Shown: piece after piece, positions 51,153 to 62,785 of the stretch
Numbering within the stretch: position 1 is the first letter of the stretch
Layout: each line of letters starts with the position of its first letter
Origin: Gymnodinialimonas sp. 202GB13-11
Lineage (GTDB): Bacteria; Pseudomonadota; Alphaproteobacteria; Rhodobacterales; Rhodobacteraceae
Reading direction: 5' to 3'
NCBI RefSeq assembly: GCF_040932485.1
Contig: NZ_JBFRBH010000001.1
Span: forward strand, 992,001 to 1,056,000
Length of the DNA: 64,000 nucleotides
Made by a program: the position numbers and the translations under genes
Notes under the pieces: generated by a model
What the model saw: only the letters and a program-made list of their open reading frames with translations
Databases searched by the model: none
Told to the model about the DNA's origin: nothing

Positions 51153-51752
51153 TCAGTTCGTCTCAATATCTGAAAGATCAGGGATATCGGGCAGGGAATA
51201 GCCCAATTCTGCCAGTGCGGGCCGAACCTGATTTTCCAGTGACCGTCGCACAATTGGCCCGCGGAAATGTAGCACGACGATGCCGTCGGCGTTGATGAAG
51301 AAGGTTTCAGGCATGGCGATAACGCCCCAGTCCCGGCCATTTACCGCGCTGGGATCTGCACCGATCAGATCGTAGGGATTGCCAAGTTCCTCCAGGAATC
51401 CAAGCGCCTGCCCCTCTCTGTCGCGGTAATTGACGCCGTAAAGCGGCACGCCAGCCTCGGCCAGATCGGTCAGGGTCGGATGTTCGGCCCGGCAGGGCGG
51501 GCACCATGAAGCGAAGAAGTTCAGGACGATGAGTTCTTCCCCCTCCAACGCATCACGCGTCAGCAATGGGGTGTCCCCAAGTGCGACAAGATCAAGGGGC
51601 GGGGCCGCATTGCCTTGCTGGGCAGAGGGCAGCGCGGTTGTATCCACACCGGCGCTCAGATCATCGCTGTTGTTCGCAAGCTGCCACCCGGCGATCCCAA
51701 AAAATGCGGTCGTCAGGGCAAGAGGCAGCACCATGAGCCAGTTGATTTTCAT
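51153..51752 (-). CDS. ccmG: Thiol:disulfide interchange protein CcmG/DsbE
   Basis: A 199-aa membrane-anchored thioredoxin-fold protein. The anchor is MKINWLMVLPLALTTAFFGI, and the CXXC site FFASWCPPCRAEHP is at about 80-93; the cis-Pro is in AMPETFF. It reduces apocytochrome c heme-binding cysteines in the periplasm. The start overlaps the ccmD stop (ATGA). Last gene of the ccm set. Confidence 0.95.
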   Translation of the reverse strand: MKINWLMVLPLALTTAFFGIAGWQLANNSDDLSAGVDTTALPSAQQGNAAPPLDLVALGDTPLLTRDALEGEELIVLNFFASWCPPCRAEHPTLTDLAEAGVPLYGVNYRDREGQALGFLEELGNPYDLIGADPSAVNGRDWGVIAMPETFFINADGIVVLHFRGPIVRRSLENQVRPALAELGYSLPDIPDLSDIETN

Positions 51753-51910
51753 CTGACCCGGGCCTCTCGCTGGCGTTCCATCTCGGCCAAACGTCGTGCA
51801 ACGGACCGCGCGCGGATGATCGAGGCGGCGATGACGGCAACCAGACAGACGATGGCCCCGGCATAGGCCGACAACACCTCAACCGCGTATTGGCCCAAAT
51901 CCACGTTCAT
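51749..51910 (-). CDS. ccmD: Heme exporter protein CcmD
   Basis: A 53-aa single-helix membrane protein: MNVDLGQYAVEVLSAYAGAI, the helix VCLVAVIAASIIRAR, then a basic coil VARRLAEMERQREARVR, the CcmD pattern. It overlaps ccmC upstream (51907-51910) and ccmG downstream (51749-51752). It tethers holo-CcmE release from the CcmABC complex. Confidence 0.9.
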   Translation of the reverse strand: MNVDLGQYAVEVLSAYAGAIVCLVAVIAASIIRARSVARRLAEMERQREARVR

Positions 51911-52653
51911 GCCATTTGCTCCTGCGCGATCAGGGCCTTGAGGCGGCGCGCGCGGATCTCTGTGCGGGTGCGGAAGAGCACAAGTGCCACGAACAGAAAC
52001 ACGAAGCCCGCCAGCGATGTCAGCATCGGATAGAGGAAGATGCTTGAGACGCCTTCGTTTTCCTCAACGCCGACGCCGACGGTGCTGACCGTTGTGCCCT
52101 GGTGCAGCCCTTGGTTCCAAAACACCAGCGCATAGCGGGAGAGGAGCGCAAAAACCGACCCGACAAGGCAGAGCACTGATGTCAGATCAGCGGCCTGATC
52201 CGGGTTTTCGATCGCCTCCCACAGGGCCATGTAGCCCAAATAGAAAAGGAACAGGATCAGGAAGGAGGTCAGGCGCGGGTCCCATTCCCACCATGTGCCC
52301 CACATCGGTTGGCCCCAGACGGCGCCTGTGAAAAGGGCGATCAACGTGAAGACCATGCCGACAGGCGCGGCGGCCTTGGCGGCAAGGGCGCTGACGTGAT
52401 GGCGTCGGATCAGCCAGATGAGCGAGCAGACCAGCATCATGAACCATGCGTTGATCGCCATGATCGCGGTCGGCACATGGATGTAGATGATCTTTACGGT
52501 CGCGCCCTGACGGAAGTCATTGGGCGTAAAGAAGAAGCCCCAGACCAGCCCCCCGATCAAGCAGATCGCCGCAAGGCCAACAGCCCACGGCAACAGCTTG
52601 GCAGAGGTGGCCATGAACCGGCGCGGGTTCGCATATTCCCAGATCGACGACAT
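51907..52653 (-). CDS. ccmC: Heme exporter protein CcmC
   Basis: A 248-aa six-helix protein that transfers heme to CcmE. The tryptophan-rich signature is GTWWEWDPRLTSFLI, flanked by conserved His in IYIHVPTAI and the periplasmic loop. ATG 52653 gives the standard N-terminus MSSIWEYANPRRFM; an in-frame ATG at 52665 is possible. Fourth position in the ccmABCDG order. Confidence 0.95.
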   Translation of the reverse strand: MSSIWEYANPRRFMATSAKLLPWAVGLAAICLIGGLVWGFFFTPNDFRQGATVKIIYIHVPTAIMAINAWFMMLVCSLIWLIRRHHVSALAAKAAAPVGMVFTLIALFTGAVWGQPMWGTWWEWDPRLTSFLILFLFYLGYMALWEAIENPDQAADLTSVLCLVGSVFALLSRYALVFWNQGLHQGTTVSTVGVGVEENEGVSSIFLYPMLTSLAGFVFLFVALVLFRTRTEIRARRLKALIAQEQMA

Positions 52654-52731
52654 GGGCGCGAACATAGGCGGGGCGATTCCGGGTCACAATGGGGCGTTGC
52701 GGCGCAAGGGCCGGACAAATGAGCGCGGCCC

Positions 52732-53388
52732 TTAGCGCAGATTGATGCGCAGGGAAGCTGCGGCGGCAAAAGGCAAAAGAGCGATTGCGCCCAATGTGAT
52801 GCCGAGCGTGAGCAACAGCGGTGTCGTGAAGTCGAGGCCTTGCGCGCCGCGTGTGGCCGCCATGGCGCCGAACAGTAGGGTCGGCACGTAGAGCGGCAGG
52901 ACCAGCAGTGACAAAAGCAGGCCACCGCGTTTGATCCCGACAGTGAGCGCCGCGCCGAATGTGCCGATGGCCGAAAGGGCGGGCGTGCCTGCCAGCAGAG
53001 AGGCCAGCAGTGGGACATAGGCAGGGCCGGGCAGGTTCAGGATCAGGCCAAGCAGGGGGGCAGCCACGACAAGCGGCAAGCCCGTTGTGATCCAATGGGC
53101 GAGGGCCTTGAGGGCGGCCAATGCCTCAAGCGGGAGGGGGGAGGTGGCCAGCAGATCGAGTGATCCATCCTCCCAATCCAGCTGGAAAATGCGGTCGAGC
53201 GACAGAAGGCAGGCGAGCAGGGCGCCAAGCCACAGCAAGCCTGCCGCGATTTCGGCAAGGCGGCCTGTTTCCGGCCCGATGCCGAAGGGCACAAGCGCGG
53301 TGAAGATAAGGAAAAACGCCAGCGACAGCCCGAACCCGCCACCGGCGCGCACGGCAAGCGCGAGATCGCGTTTGAGAAGGCCGATCAT
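52732..53388 (-). CDS. ccmB: Heme exporter protein CcmB
   Basis: A 218-aa six-helix membrane subunit of the CcmAB ABC module. [20 protein letters not shown] is the family start; [20 protein letters not shown] is the conserved cytoplasmic loop. Starts by ATGA overlap with the ccmA stop. Confidence 0.94.
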   Translation of the reverse strand: MIGLLKRDLALAVRAGGGFGLSLAFFLIFTALVPFGIGPETGRLAEIAAGLLWLGALLACLLSLDRIFQLDWEDGSLDLLATSPLPLEALAALKALAHWITTGLPLVVAAPLLGLILNLPGPAYVPLLASLLAGTPALSAIGTFGAALTVGIKRGGLLLSLLVLPLYVPTLLFGAMAATRGAQGLDFTTPLLLTLGITLGAIALLPFAAAASLRINLR

Positions 53389-54017
53389 GGCAGTGCCTCG
53401 AACATGTCGTCGCCGAATGGGTCCGCCTGCGACACGCCTTTTGCGATGAATGGTGTGATGTCGAGGGTGCGGGCATTGGGCAGGCCAAGGTCGATATGGG
53501 TGGCGATGATGGCGGAGCCGCCGCGCTTTAGGTGCGCTTCGACGGCTGCCGCGAACCGGGTAGTGTTTTCGGCATCGAGCGAGACGGTCGGCTCGTCCAG
53601 GCACCAGATGGGCCGGTTGGTGACGAGCAGACGGGCAAGCGACAGGCGGCGCTTTTGGCCGGCCGAAAGCTCTCCCGCGCGGCGATGTGCGAGGGGGGCG
53701 AGGTCAAAGGCGATCATCGCGCCGCTCAGGTCATTAGTGCCGAAGACGCTGGCCCAGAAGGCGAGGTTCTCGGTCACGGTTAGCTGGGTTTTGAGGCCAT
53801 CGGCGTGGGCGGCATAGGCAATGGTGCCGTCCTCCACTGTGATCGTCCCAGCTAGTGGTCGGGTCAGCCCGGCGAGGGTGCGCAGCAGCGTGGTTTTGCC
53901 CGCGCCGTTGGGGCCGCGCAGGATCAGCGCCTCGCCCGCGTTCACGGAAAACGACACGTTCGCAAGGACTTGCGCAGGCCCGCGGGCGCAGGCGAGATTG
54001 GTGACACTAAGCGCCAT
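53385..54017 (-). CDS. ccmA: Heme exporter ATP-binding protein CcmA
   Basis: A 210-aa ABC ATPase. Walker [12 protein letters not shown], signature [15 protein letters not shown] and Walker [13 protein letters not shown] are intact. ATG 54017 is chosen; a longer in-frame start to 54071 adds unusual residues. It powers release of heme from CcmC-CcmE. First gene of the operon, divergent from acnA. Confidence 0.95.
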   Translation of the reverse strand: MALSVTNLACARGPAQVLANVSFSVNAGEALILRGPNGAGKTTLLRTLAGLTRPLAGTITVEDGTIAYAAHADGLKTQLTVTENLAFWASVFGTNDLSGAMIAFDLAPLAHRRAGELSAGQKRRLSLARLLVTNRPIWCLDEPTVSLDAENTTRFAAAVEAHLKRGGSAIIATHIDLGLPNARTLDITPFIAKGVSQADPFGDDMFEALP

Positions 54018-54190
54018 GGATGAAAGCGGTAGCGGGTTTGGCGGGGCTGTGGAAGGGGCGCGGTGGACCATCCATGCCGATGGGGCTTGTGGTTGGCCGG
54101 ATTGGGGGCGCCGCTACTGTCGCGGCTGGTGACTCCGGCAAAGTGTTTTGAACTTGCGGAAGTCGTGAGGAGACAAGGCTTGCCAAGTCG

Positions 54191-54206
54191 GTATGCAATG
54201 GCATAC
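54191..54206. promoter_or_regulatory. GTATGC-N4-GCATAC palindrome between ccmA and acnA
   Basis: Perfect 6-bp arms around AATG, 107 nt upstream of the acnA ATG and 174 nt upstream of ccmA. It is the only clear symmetric site in the 295-bp gap between two genes that both depend on iron or heme. Regulator unassigned. Confidence 0.45.
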
Positions 54207-54312
54207 AGAGCGCGCGAGACGATTTGTTCCATTGAAGGCGCGCCGCTCAGGTGGCACCCGGAGAGGGAACAGACCAATTCCGCAGCTAGACCCGGATAGA
54301 GGAGCGCATTTA

Positions 54313-57012
<2,700 letters not shown>

Positions 57013-57066
57013 CCGAAAGACCGGTCCGGTTTGGCCTTCGGGCCAGCCGGAGAAACGACCGCGATG

Positions 57067-57090
57067 CGGGGGCTTTCGGGCCCCCGTTTT
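57067..57090 (+). terminator. Rho-independent terminator of acnA
   Basis: CGGGGGC (57067-57073), loop TTTCGG, GCCCCCG (57080-57086), TTTT: a strong 7-bp GC stem, just before the stop of the opposing phosphatase gene. Confidence 0.9.
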
Positions 57091-57093
57091 CGT

Positions 57094-57705
57094 TTAACTT
57101 AGGGTTGCGGGATCGTACTGGGTGCGGACCCAATCCTCCATCCCGATGCCGGTTGCGTCATGGGTCGTTGCATATGCGTCGAGCAGGCGGTTCACGATGC
57201 GCGCTTTGCCCCACGGATTGTGAATAAAGCGCAAGCCAAGCTGTTTGCGTGCCTCGGGCAGAGGGACACCTTTGAAAGCATGCAGGTATATCACCGAGGC
57301 GAGGCCCGTCCGGTCAGACCCGGATTTGCAGTGAATCACCAACGGTTTAGGCATGGTCCGCAAATCATCGAACAATTTCAGCAGCTGCGCTTGATCGGGC
57401 AAGGCCAGGGCGCGCAACGAAACGGCTTCAAAAGGCAGGCCGAGGCGCGCGCAGGTTGCGGCCTCCATCTTGCTGATGTCGCCATTCAACCCGCGCAGCG
57501 ACAGGATCGAGGCCGCGCCCATTGCCTGTAGCTGCGCAAGGCGGACGGGGCTTGGGTGGTTGTGACGCCAAACCTCCTCGTCGAGCTTATGAAAATTGGT
57601 CCAGATCGCACGCAAGAAGCCGTGATCCTTCAGCCAATACAGGCGACGCACCTCGGCTGGCGAGAATTGAGGCTCGGACGGGGGCGAGGGGGCAGCAGGC
57701 TCCAT
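57094..57705 (-). CDS. Tyrosine/dual-specificity phosphatase family protein
   Basis: A 203-aa phosphatase. The P-loop CX5R is HCKSGSDRTG, and the general-acid region is in FEAVSLRALALPD. ATG 57705 is preferred over long upstream in-frame starts reaching 58077, which overlap the opposing methyltransferase gene. Divergent from it. Substrate unknown; such proteins may act on phosphoproteins or phosphoinositides. Confidence 0.85.
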   Translation of the reverse strand: MEPAAPSPPSEPQFSPAEVRRLYWLKDHGFLRAIWTNFHKLDEEVWRHNHPSPVRLAQLQAMGAASILSLRGLNGDISKMEAATCARLGLPFEAVSLRALALPDQAQLLKLFDDLRTMPKPLVIHCKSGSDRTGLASVIYLHAFKGVPLPEARKQLGLRFIHNPWGKARIVNRLLDAYATTHDATGIGMEDWVRTQYDPATLS

Positions 57706-57783
57706 GACGTGCGCGGTATCACGGGCAGCGGCCCATCGTCCAGCGGGCTTGCACAACGCGGTGCGAGCGGGCCAGATGCGGGC

Positions 57784-58233
57784 ATGAAGGGTTTTCCGGA
57801 TCTCCCACCGCTTTGGCTGCTGCTTTTCATGGGGCTGGCGTGGCTTTTGGCGCGTTTTCTGCCGTTGGTCAGTGGCGTTGATCCTTTGATGCAAAGGCTT
57901 GGAGTACTTCTGGCGTGCGTTGGTGTGCTTTTCGTTTTCTGGGCTGCGCTGTGGTTCTGGAAAAAGAAAACCACGATCGAGCCGCACCACACACCCGGAA
58001 CGCTGATCGTCGAAGGCCCCTATCGGTTGAGCCGCAACCCCATTTATTTGGGTATGGTTCTGATCCTGTCCGGCCAAGTGCTTTGGTTGGGCGCGCTGAG
58101 CCCGGCCTTCCTGATCCCACTGATTTTGGCCGTGCTGACGGTGCGTTTCGCGGTGCCAGAGGAGCGCGCGCTGTTGGAGGCATTCGGTGAGGAGGGGCAG
58201 GCCTATCTGAAGGCAACCCGCCGTTGGCTGTGA
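57784..58233 (+). CDS. Isoprenylcysteine carboxyl methyltransferase-like membrane protein
   Basis: A 149-aa membrane methyltransferase of the ICMT/PEMT type. Helices at about 8-25, 37-58, 88-110; the SAM-binding signature GTLIVEGPYRLSRNPIYLGM, plus EERALLEAFGEEGQAYLKATRR at the C-terminus. Bacterial members methylate lipids or small amphiphiles. Divergent from the phosphatase. Confidence 0.85.
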   Translation: MKGFPDLPPLWLLLFMGLAWLLARFLPLVSGVDPLMQRLGVLLACVGVLFVFWAALWFWKKKTTIEPHHTPGTLIVEGPYRLSRNPIYLGMVLILSGQVLWLGALSPAFLIPLILAVLTVRFAVPEERALLEAFGEEGQAYLKATRRWL

Positions 58234-58330
58234 ACGATCTTGTTACACGGTCTCGCAAACGCTTGATTGGCCAAATGCGAGGTGATGGCCTAGGTCTAGC
58301 GATGTAATTGCAAAGAACGACAGGCAAACC

Positions 58331-59032
58331 ATGCGAATTCTTTCCTTGATAGCGGCCTTGGCCGGGGGCTTGGCGGCCTCCACGGCGCTCGCGGATGGGC
58401 CCGTTGTGGTGGAATTGTTTACATCGCAGGGCTGTTCGTCCTGCCCGCCCGCCGACGCGTTCCTGGCAGAGTTGGCTGACCATGATGACGTCATAGCGTT
58501 GGCCCTGCATGTCGATTATTGGGACTATATCGGGTGGGCGGATACGTTCGCGAACCCCGCCTTCACCGCCCGCCAGCACGCTTACGCCCATACGGCAGGG
58601 TCAACCGTAGTCTATACCCCGCAGATGGTGATCGGCGGCGTAGACCATGTTGTTGGCAATCAGCCGATGGACGTGGTCGACCGTATCACGGCACATCGGG
58701 ACGCCGTGAACCCTGTCACGGTCGAAGCGGTGCCCGCGCAAGGGGGCTGGCAGGTTCGCGCTAGCTGGACCGGTGCATCAACCGAGATGCCCGCGATGAT
58801 CGTGCAGGTTGTGACCTATATGCCCGTGCAGGAAGTCGAGATCACGCGCGGCGAGAATGCCGGCCTGACGACTGCGTATCACAACATCGTTCAATCTTGG
58901 CAGGCTGTGGCCGAATGGTCTGGCGCGGACGCCTTCGAAGCGCAGGTCAATGCGGCAGGGGACATGCCCCATGTCGTTATTGTTCAGGCCAGCGGGCACG
59001 GCGCGATCCTGGGTGCCGCGCGCCTGGACTAA
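58331..59032 (+). CDS. DUF1223-family thioredoxin-fold secreted protein
   Basis: A 233-aa exported protein; signal ends in ALA before DGPVVVE. The DUF1223 signature is FTSQGCSSCPPADAFL (thioredoxin-like CxxC) followed by HVDYWDYIGWADTFA and YTPQMVIGG. Probably a periplasmic thiol-redox protein; the partner is unknown. Confidence 0.88.
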   Translation: MRILSLIAALAGGLAASTALADGPVVVELFTSQGCSSCPPADAFLAELADHDDVIALALHVDYWDYIGWADTFANPAFTARQHAYAHTAGSTVVYTPQMVIGGVDHVVGNQPMDVVDRITAHRDAVNPVTVEAVPAQGGWQVRASWTGASTEMPAMIVQVVTYMPVQEVEITRGENAGLTTAYHNIVQSWQAVAEWSGADAFEAQVNAAGDMPHVVIVQASGHGAILGAARLD

Positions 59033-59047
59033 CGCGCGGTCCTATTT

Positions 59048-60004
59048 CTAGTCGTATGACGCTGACCTGAGCGCGGCTTTTTCGCGCCGCGCTGGCTTCC
59101 AGCGATCGTGAAGCCAGAACCATTGCTCAGGCTTGGCCCGCACACGTGCCGCCAGACTGTCGTTCAGGGCCTGTGTCATCGTTTCGGGGTCTGTGTGCGG
59201 AATCGGGGCCTCCAGCTCTATGTCGAAGTCGAGGCCATTTCCCAACCGTGTGGAATAGATCGGCACCAAAAGCGCATCGTATTTGAGCGCCATTTCCGCC
59301 GCAGCAGGTGAGGTGGGCGCAGGCTGGCCAAGGAAGTCGTGAATCGGCCCCCCAAAGAAGTATTGGTCGATCAGGATGGCTCCCTGTCCGCCACCGCGCA
59401 GATGCTTCACGAAGCCTGCCAAACCGCGCCTGTCCCGCGTGAATGCGCCGCCCCCGACATTCTCGATCGTCGCGATGTAATGGTCATTCAAATAGGGATT
59501 GTTCAGGGGGCGGTAGAGACCGCCCATTTGGTAGCCCCGCGCATTCAATGCGGCGCGTCCGGCCTGATAATTCCCATAATGGCCCGAGATGAATAGGATC
59601 GGCCGCCCTTCAGCGCGCGCCGTCTCGGCCGCCTTCCAACCGGGGCCATGGGGCTGCCAATTCAGGGCACGCGTCATCTGGTCGGCGGTGGCATAATTCT
59701 CCATCACCACTCGGCCCACATTGTCGGTGACGGCGCGGGTTATTCGGCGGCGTTCATCTTCCGCCATATCAGGGAAAATCATGGCGAGGTTGCGCTGCGC
59801 AAGACGACTACGCCCCGACAATGGCCCGACAATCCGCGAAAACAGCCAACCCATCGCGCGGACACGAAGCCCATGCGGCAAGCGCAGCGCGCACCAGATC
59901 AACCCACGCCAAAGCCGGTCCACGAGCCAATCGCGGACAGAACGCCCTCCGTCAGGAGCAGGTTGTGGGGTTGATTGGGCGATGGTTGAGGTCCCGTTTT
60001 TCAA
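59048..60004 (-). CDS. LpxL-like lysophospholipid/lipid A acyltransferase
   Basis: A 318-aa acyltransferase with an N-terminal membrane helix (RGLIWCALRLPHGLRVRAM). The catalytic motif reads SGHYGNYQ (H142, Q147), HX4Q instead of the usual HX4D/E. Downstream NPYLNDHYIATIENVG, GAILIDQYFFGG and the C-terminal QWFWLHDRWK are family hallmarks. Likely acylates lipid A or an ornithine/phospholipid. Convergent with DUF1223 (16-bp gap). Confidence 0.87.
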   Translation of the reverse strand: MKNGTSTIAQSTPQPAPDGGRSVRDWLVDRLWRGLIWCALRLPHGLRVRAMGWLFSRIVGPLSGRSRLAQRNLAMIFPDMAEDERRRITRAVTDNVGRVVMENYATADQMTRALNWQPHGPGWKAAETARAEGRPILFISGHYGNYQAGRAALNARGYQMGGLYRPLNNPYLNDHYIATIENVGGGAFTRDRRGLAGFVKHLRGGGQGAILIDQYFFGGPIHDFLGQPAPTSPAAAEMALKYDALLVPIYSTRLGNGLDFDIELEAPIPHTDPETMTQALNDSLAARVRAKPEQWFWLHDRWKPARREKAALRSASYD

Positions 60005-60071
60005 TTAGCCTTGCGACTGGGTTTAGGACAATGCCGGTGCACCATGACCTCAAGCCTGACCAGCCAGTCGA

Positions 60072-60506
60072 TCAGGCCGTGTTCTGGGCGGCAGCGGCTT
60101 CCAGCGCCGGGCGCAATTGTTCGAACGGATAGCCATGAGATGTGGCGATCTCGATGATCTGATCCACAGGCACATGGCCTGCAGCCCCGAATGCCCACAC
60201 CACGGTTGAGCGATTGCCGGACGCGCAATAAGCCACCACTGGCCCTTCGGATCCGGCGATGGCGTCGGCTTGTTCATCGACATTGTCTTGCGTGAGCGTA
60301 TGGCCCTGAAACGGGTTGAAGACATACGCAATGCCGTGTGCTTCGGCTTCGGCCTGAATGGCGGCAGCCTGAAGCGGGGGCGGATTTTCCATATCGGGGC
60401 GATTGCAGATCAGCGTTTTCACGCCCTGCGCCGCCAATGTGGCGACATCTGAAGGCTCAATTTGCGGCGTGACGCTGTAGCCCTCGATGATCTGGCGCAG
60501 ATCCAT
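60072..60506 (-). CDS. TIGR01244-family sulfurtransferase/phosphatase-like protein
   Basis: A 144-aa protein; ATG 60506 gives MDLRQIIEGYSVTPQIEP. The core CASGNRS (CxxGxR) loop in VVAYCASGNRSTVVW matches the TIGR01244/BLH phosphatase-like family, often paired with a beta-lactamase-like persulfide dioxygenase. No such gene adjoins it here. Function inferred as sulfide-related. Confidence 0.85.
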   Translation of the reverse strand: MDLRQIIEGYSVTPQIEPSDVATLAAQGVKTLICNRPDMENPPPLQAAAIQAEAEAHGIAYVFNPFQGHTLTQDNVDEQADAIAGSEGPVVAYCASGNRSTVVWAFGAAGHVPVDQIIEIATSHGYPFEQLRPALEAAAAQNTA

Positions 60507-60582
60507 GGTCGGTTCCCCCGTTCTCGTACCGTATCGTACCGGGCGCAAAATGCCCCAAAGCCCGGGGAAGGGAAAGGGCCGG

Positions 60583-61554
60583 TTAGCCCCCCGGCAACAG
60601 GTTGACCCCCATCTGGTGTGCAAGGCCCAGAATGTCGAACGGCAACCAGTTCTCGATGATCAGGCCGTCATCGTCGAATTGGTAGAAATCCATCACGTCG
60701 ATATGAACCTGTTGGCCAGTCGCGGGGATGCCAAGATAAGGCGCGGAGTGGGTGGCGTAGAGGCGTCCGCCCGTCACAGCCAGCGGGCCGTCGGCAATCC
60801 GCACGAAATGCCCTTTGGAATGCCGATCGGGGAAGGCGGCGCGGAAGGGCGCTTGGTGATGCAGGCGAAACCCCTCGACCCCGCGGCACATGCCAATGCC
60901 TGCGCTGGCATAATACATGAAGTTCGGATGCCAGTGATGCATCGGCACATTCGACACATCCGCGCCAATCCCAAGCGCTTGATGCATGTCGAGAACCCGT
61001 CCCATTGAGATGGCGCCGCTTTTTGGACTGGCAGCGCCCATTCGCACGCCCGCCCCATATCGCGGGCCCGGCCACATGCCGCGCGCACCGGTCTGTGGCA
61101 GGTCTGGAAAGCAGCCCGCCTGATCCATTAGGTCGAGGAAATCAGGCAGGATCCAGCTGCGCGCAATCTCACCGGCCTCGTTCAGGTGATGCACTTCGCT
61201 TATTCGTAAATGAACCACGCCGCCCGTGGGTGGAATGCCCAGAAGGGGCCGCGTGAACGTGCCCTGCCAATGGCCAAGCGACGCGACAAGGGGGGAGAAA
61301 CGCGTCCCGGACATGCGCTCATCGGGGTGGTTCTCGCCCCCGATGAAGAATTCCGGTCGCCACGTGGCGTCGGGCAAGGCACGGCGCAAATCCGCATAGA
61401 AGCGCGCGATCTGATCCGGTCCATCCAGAGTTCCGTAAGGGTGGGCAATTTCAGCCACGGCGTCGTCTGCGAAGACCTCAGCCACGTCCTTCCCGTTGCA
61501 GAGCGCATCCAGATGTATCCAGACCATAGCCTTTTCGCCTGCCGATTCCGTCAC
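60583..61554 (-). CDS. Double SnoaL-like (NTF2-fold) protein
   Basis: A 323-aa protein; the start is taken as GTG 61554, preceded by AAGGGA, with ATG 61527 as an alternative. Two SnoaL-like (polyketide-cyclase, NTF2) domains at about 15-150 and 180-320; the first has DVAEVFADDAVAEIAHPYGTL and the second HHWHPNFMYYASAG. It is divergent (100 bp) from a sugar-type ABC ATPase that is followed by a third SnoaL protein. Confidence 0.85.
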   Translation of the reverse strand: MTESAGEKAMVWIHLDALCNGKDVAEVFADDAVAEIAHPYGTLDGPDQIARFYADLRRALPDATWRPEFFIGGENHPDERMSGTRFSPLVASLGHWQGTFTRPLLGIPPTGGVVHLRISEVHHLNEAGEIARSWILPDFLDLMDQAGCFPDLPQTGARGMWPGPRYGAGVRMGAASPKSGAISMGRVLDMHQALGIGADVSNVPMHHWHPNFMYYASAGIGMCRGVEGFRLHHQAPFRAAFPDRHSKGHFVRIADGPLAVTGGRLYATHSAPYLGIPATGQQVHIDVMDFYQFDDDGLIIENWLPFDILGLAHQMGVNLLPGG

Positions 61555-61654
61555 GTCCGCGTCCCTTTTTGCAATCCTATGCAAAACCCTTGCGTCATGA
61601 CGAGACGACTGTCTAGATGGCACCGACACATTCGCGGGTAAGGGGGGACGACCC

Positions 61655-62701
61655 ATGGCACAAATCCGGTTGAACCACGTTTGTAAACGTTGGGGGAGCT
61701 TTGTCGGGGTGGATGATTTTCATCTCGACATCGCAGATCAGGAATTTCTTGTGCTGCTTGGCCCGTCAGGGTGTGGCAAGACCACGACCATGCGGATGAT
61801 TGCCGGATTGGAAGACCCGACCGAGGGTGAGATCTGGATTGGCGATCGCGAGGTCACGAACCTGGACCCCAAGGACCGCGATGTAGCCATGGTGTTCCAA
61901 AGCTACGGCCTCTACCCGAACATGTCGGTTTGGGAGAACATTCGTTTCCCCCTGAAGGTGCGCAAGGTGCCGGAGAGTGAGCACGAGGAACGTGTCGCCA
62001 AGGCCGCGGCGATGGTGGAGCTTGAGCAATTCCTGGATCGCAAGCCTGCCGCCTTGTCCGGTGGTCAGCGCCAGCGCGTGGCCCTGGCCCGCGCAATCGT
62101 GCGTGAGCCGCAGGTGTTCCTGATGGATGAGCCGCTGTCGAACCTCGACGCGAAACTGCGCGTCAGCACGCGCGCCCAGATCAAGAACCTCAGCCATGAG
62201 CTGAAGGTGACAACGATCTACGTGACCCATGACCAGATCGAGGCGATGACGCTGGCTGACCGCGTGGTGGTGATGAAGGCGGGCATTGTGCAGCAGGTCG
62301 GCACGCCCACGGACATCTACGACAAGCCTGCGAACACGTTCGTGGCCGGCTTCATTGGTTCACCTGCGATGAACTTGATGGAAGGCGAGATCACCGACGG
62401 CACGTTCCACGGTGAGAATGTCGAAGTGCCGGGCGTATCCGGTGCTGGCAAGGTGACGCTCGGCTTCCGCGCCGAAGATGCGCATGTGACCGAAGCCGGG
62501 CAGGGCGCGATCAATGCGCCTGTCTATTCGATGGAACTGTTGGGCGACGCGACAATGGTCACGGTGCGCGCGGGTGGCGCGATGGTGGCAGTGAAAGCGG
62601 CCAAGGATTACCGGGCGCAGATTGGGGAGCCTGTCGGCATCGCCTTGCCAGACGGGATCACGCATCTGTTCGACGCAAGCACCGGGCAAAGGATCGACTA
62701 A
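61655..62701 (+). CDS. ABC transporter ATP-binding protein, UgpC/MsmK-like
   Basis: A 348-aa carbohydrate-class ABC ATPase. Walker A GPSGCGKTTTM, signature LSGGQRQRVALARA, Walker B VFLMDEPLSNLD; a C-terminal TOBE/OB region (residues about 235-348) follows. No permease or binding protein gene is adjacent downstream; the flanking genes encode SnoaL-like proteins. It may energise a distant sugar or polyol importer. Confidence 0.93.
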   Translation: MAQIRLNHVCKRWGSFVGVDDFHLDIADQEFLVLLGPSGCGKTTTMRMIAGLEDPTEGEIWIGDREVTNLDPKDRDVAMVFQSYGLYPNMSVWENIRFPLKVRKVPESEHEERVAKAAAMVELEQFLDRKPAALSGGQRQRVALARAIVREPQVFLMDEPLSNLDAKLRVSTRAQIKNLSHELKVTTIYVTHDQIEAMTLADRVVVMKAGIVQQVGTPTDIYDKPANTFVAGFIGSPAMNLMEGEITDGTFHGENVEVPGVSGAGKVTLGFRAEDAHVTEAGQGAINAPVYSMELLGDATMVTVRAGGAMVAVKAAKDYRAQIGEPVGIALPDGITHLFDASTGQRID

Positions 62702-62724
62702 CGCGAAAGCGCTTAAGGATTTCG

Positions 62725-62756
62725 GGACATGTCGCTGAGCGGTGACACGTCCTTTT
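62725..62756 (+). terminator. Possible attenuator between ABC ATPase and SnoaL gene
   Basis: GGACATGTC (62725-62733) pairs with GACACGTCC (62744-62752) with one mismatch, followed by TTTTCTTT. It ends 30 nt before the next ATG, so it could reduce read-through between the genes. Confidence 0.5.
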
Positions 62757-62785
62757 CTTTGGATGATGCAGGAAGGACGAAGACG

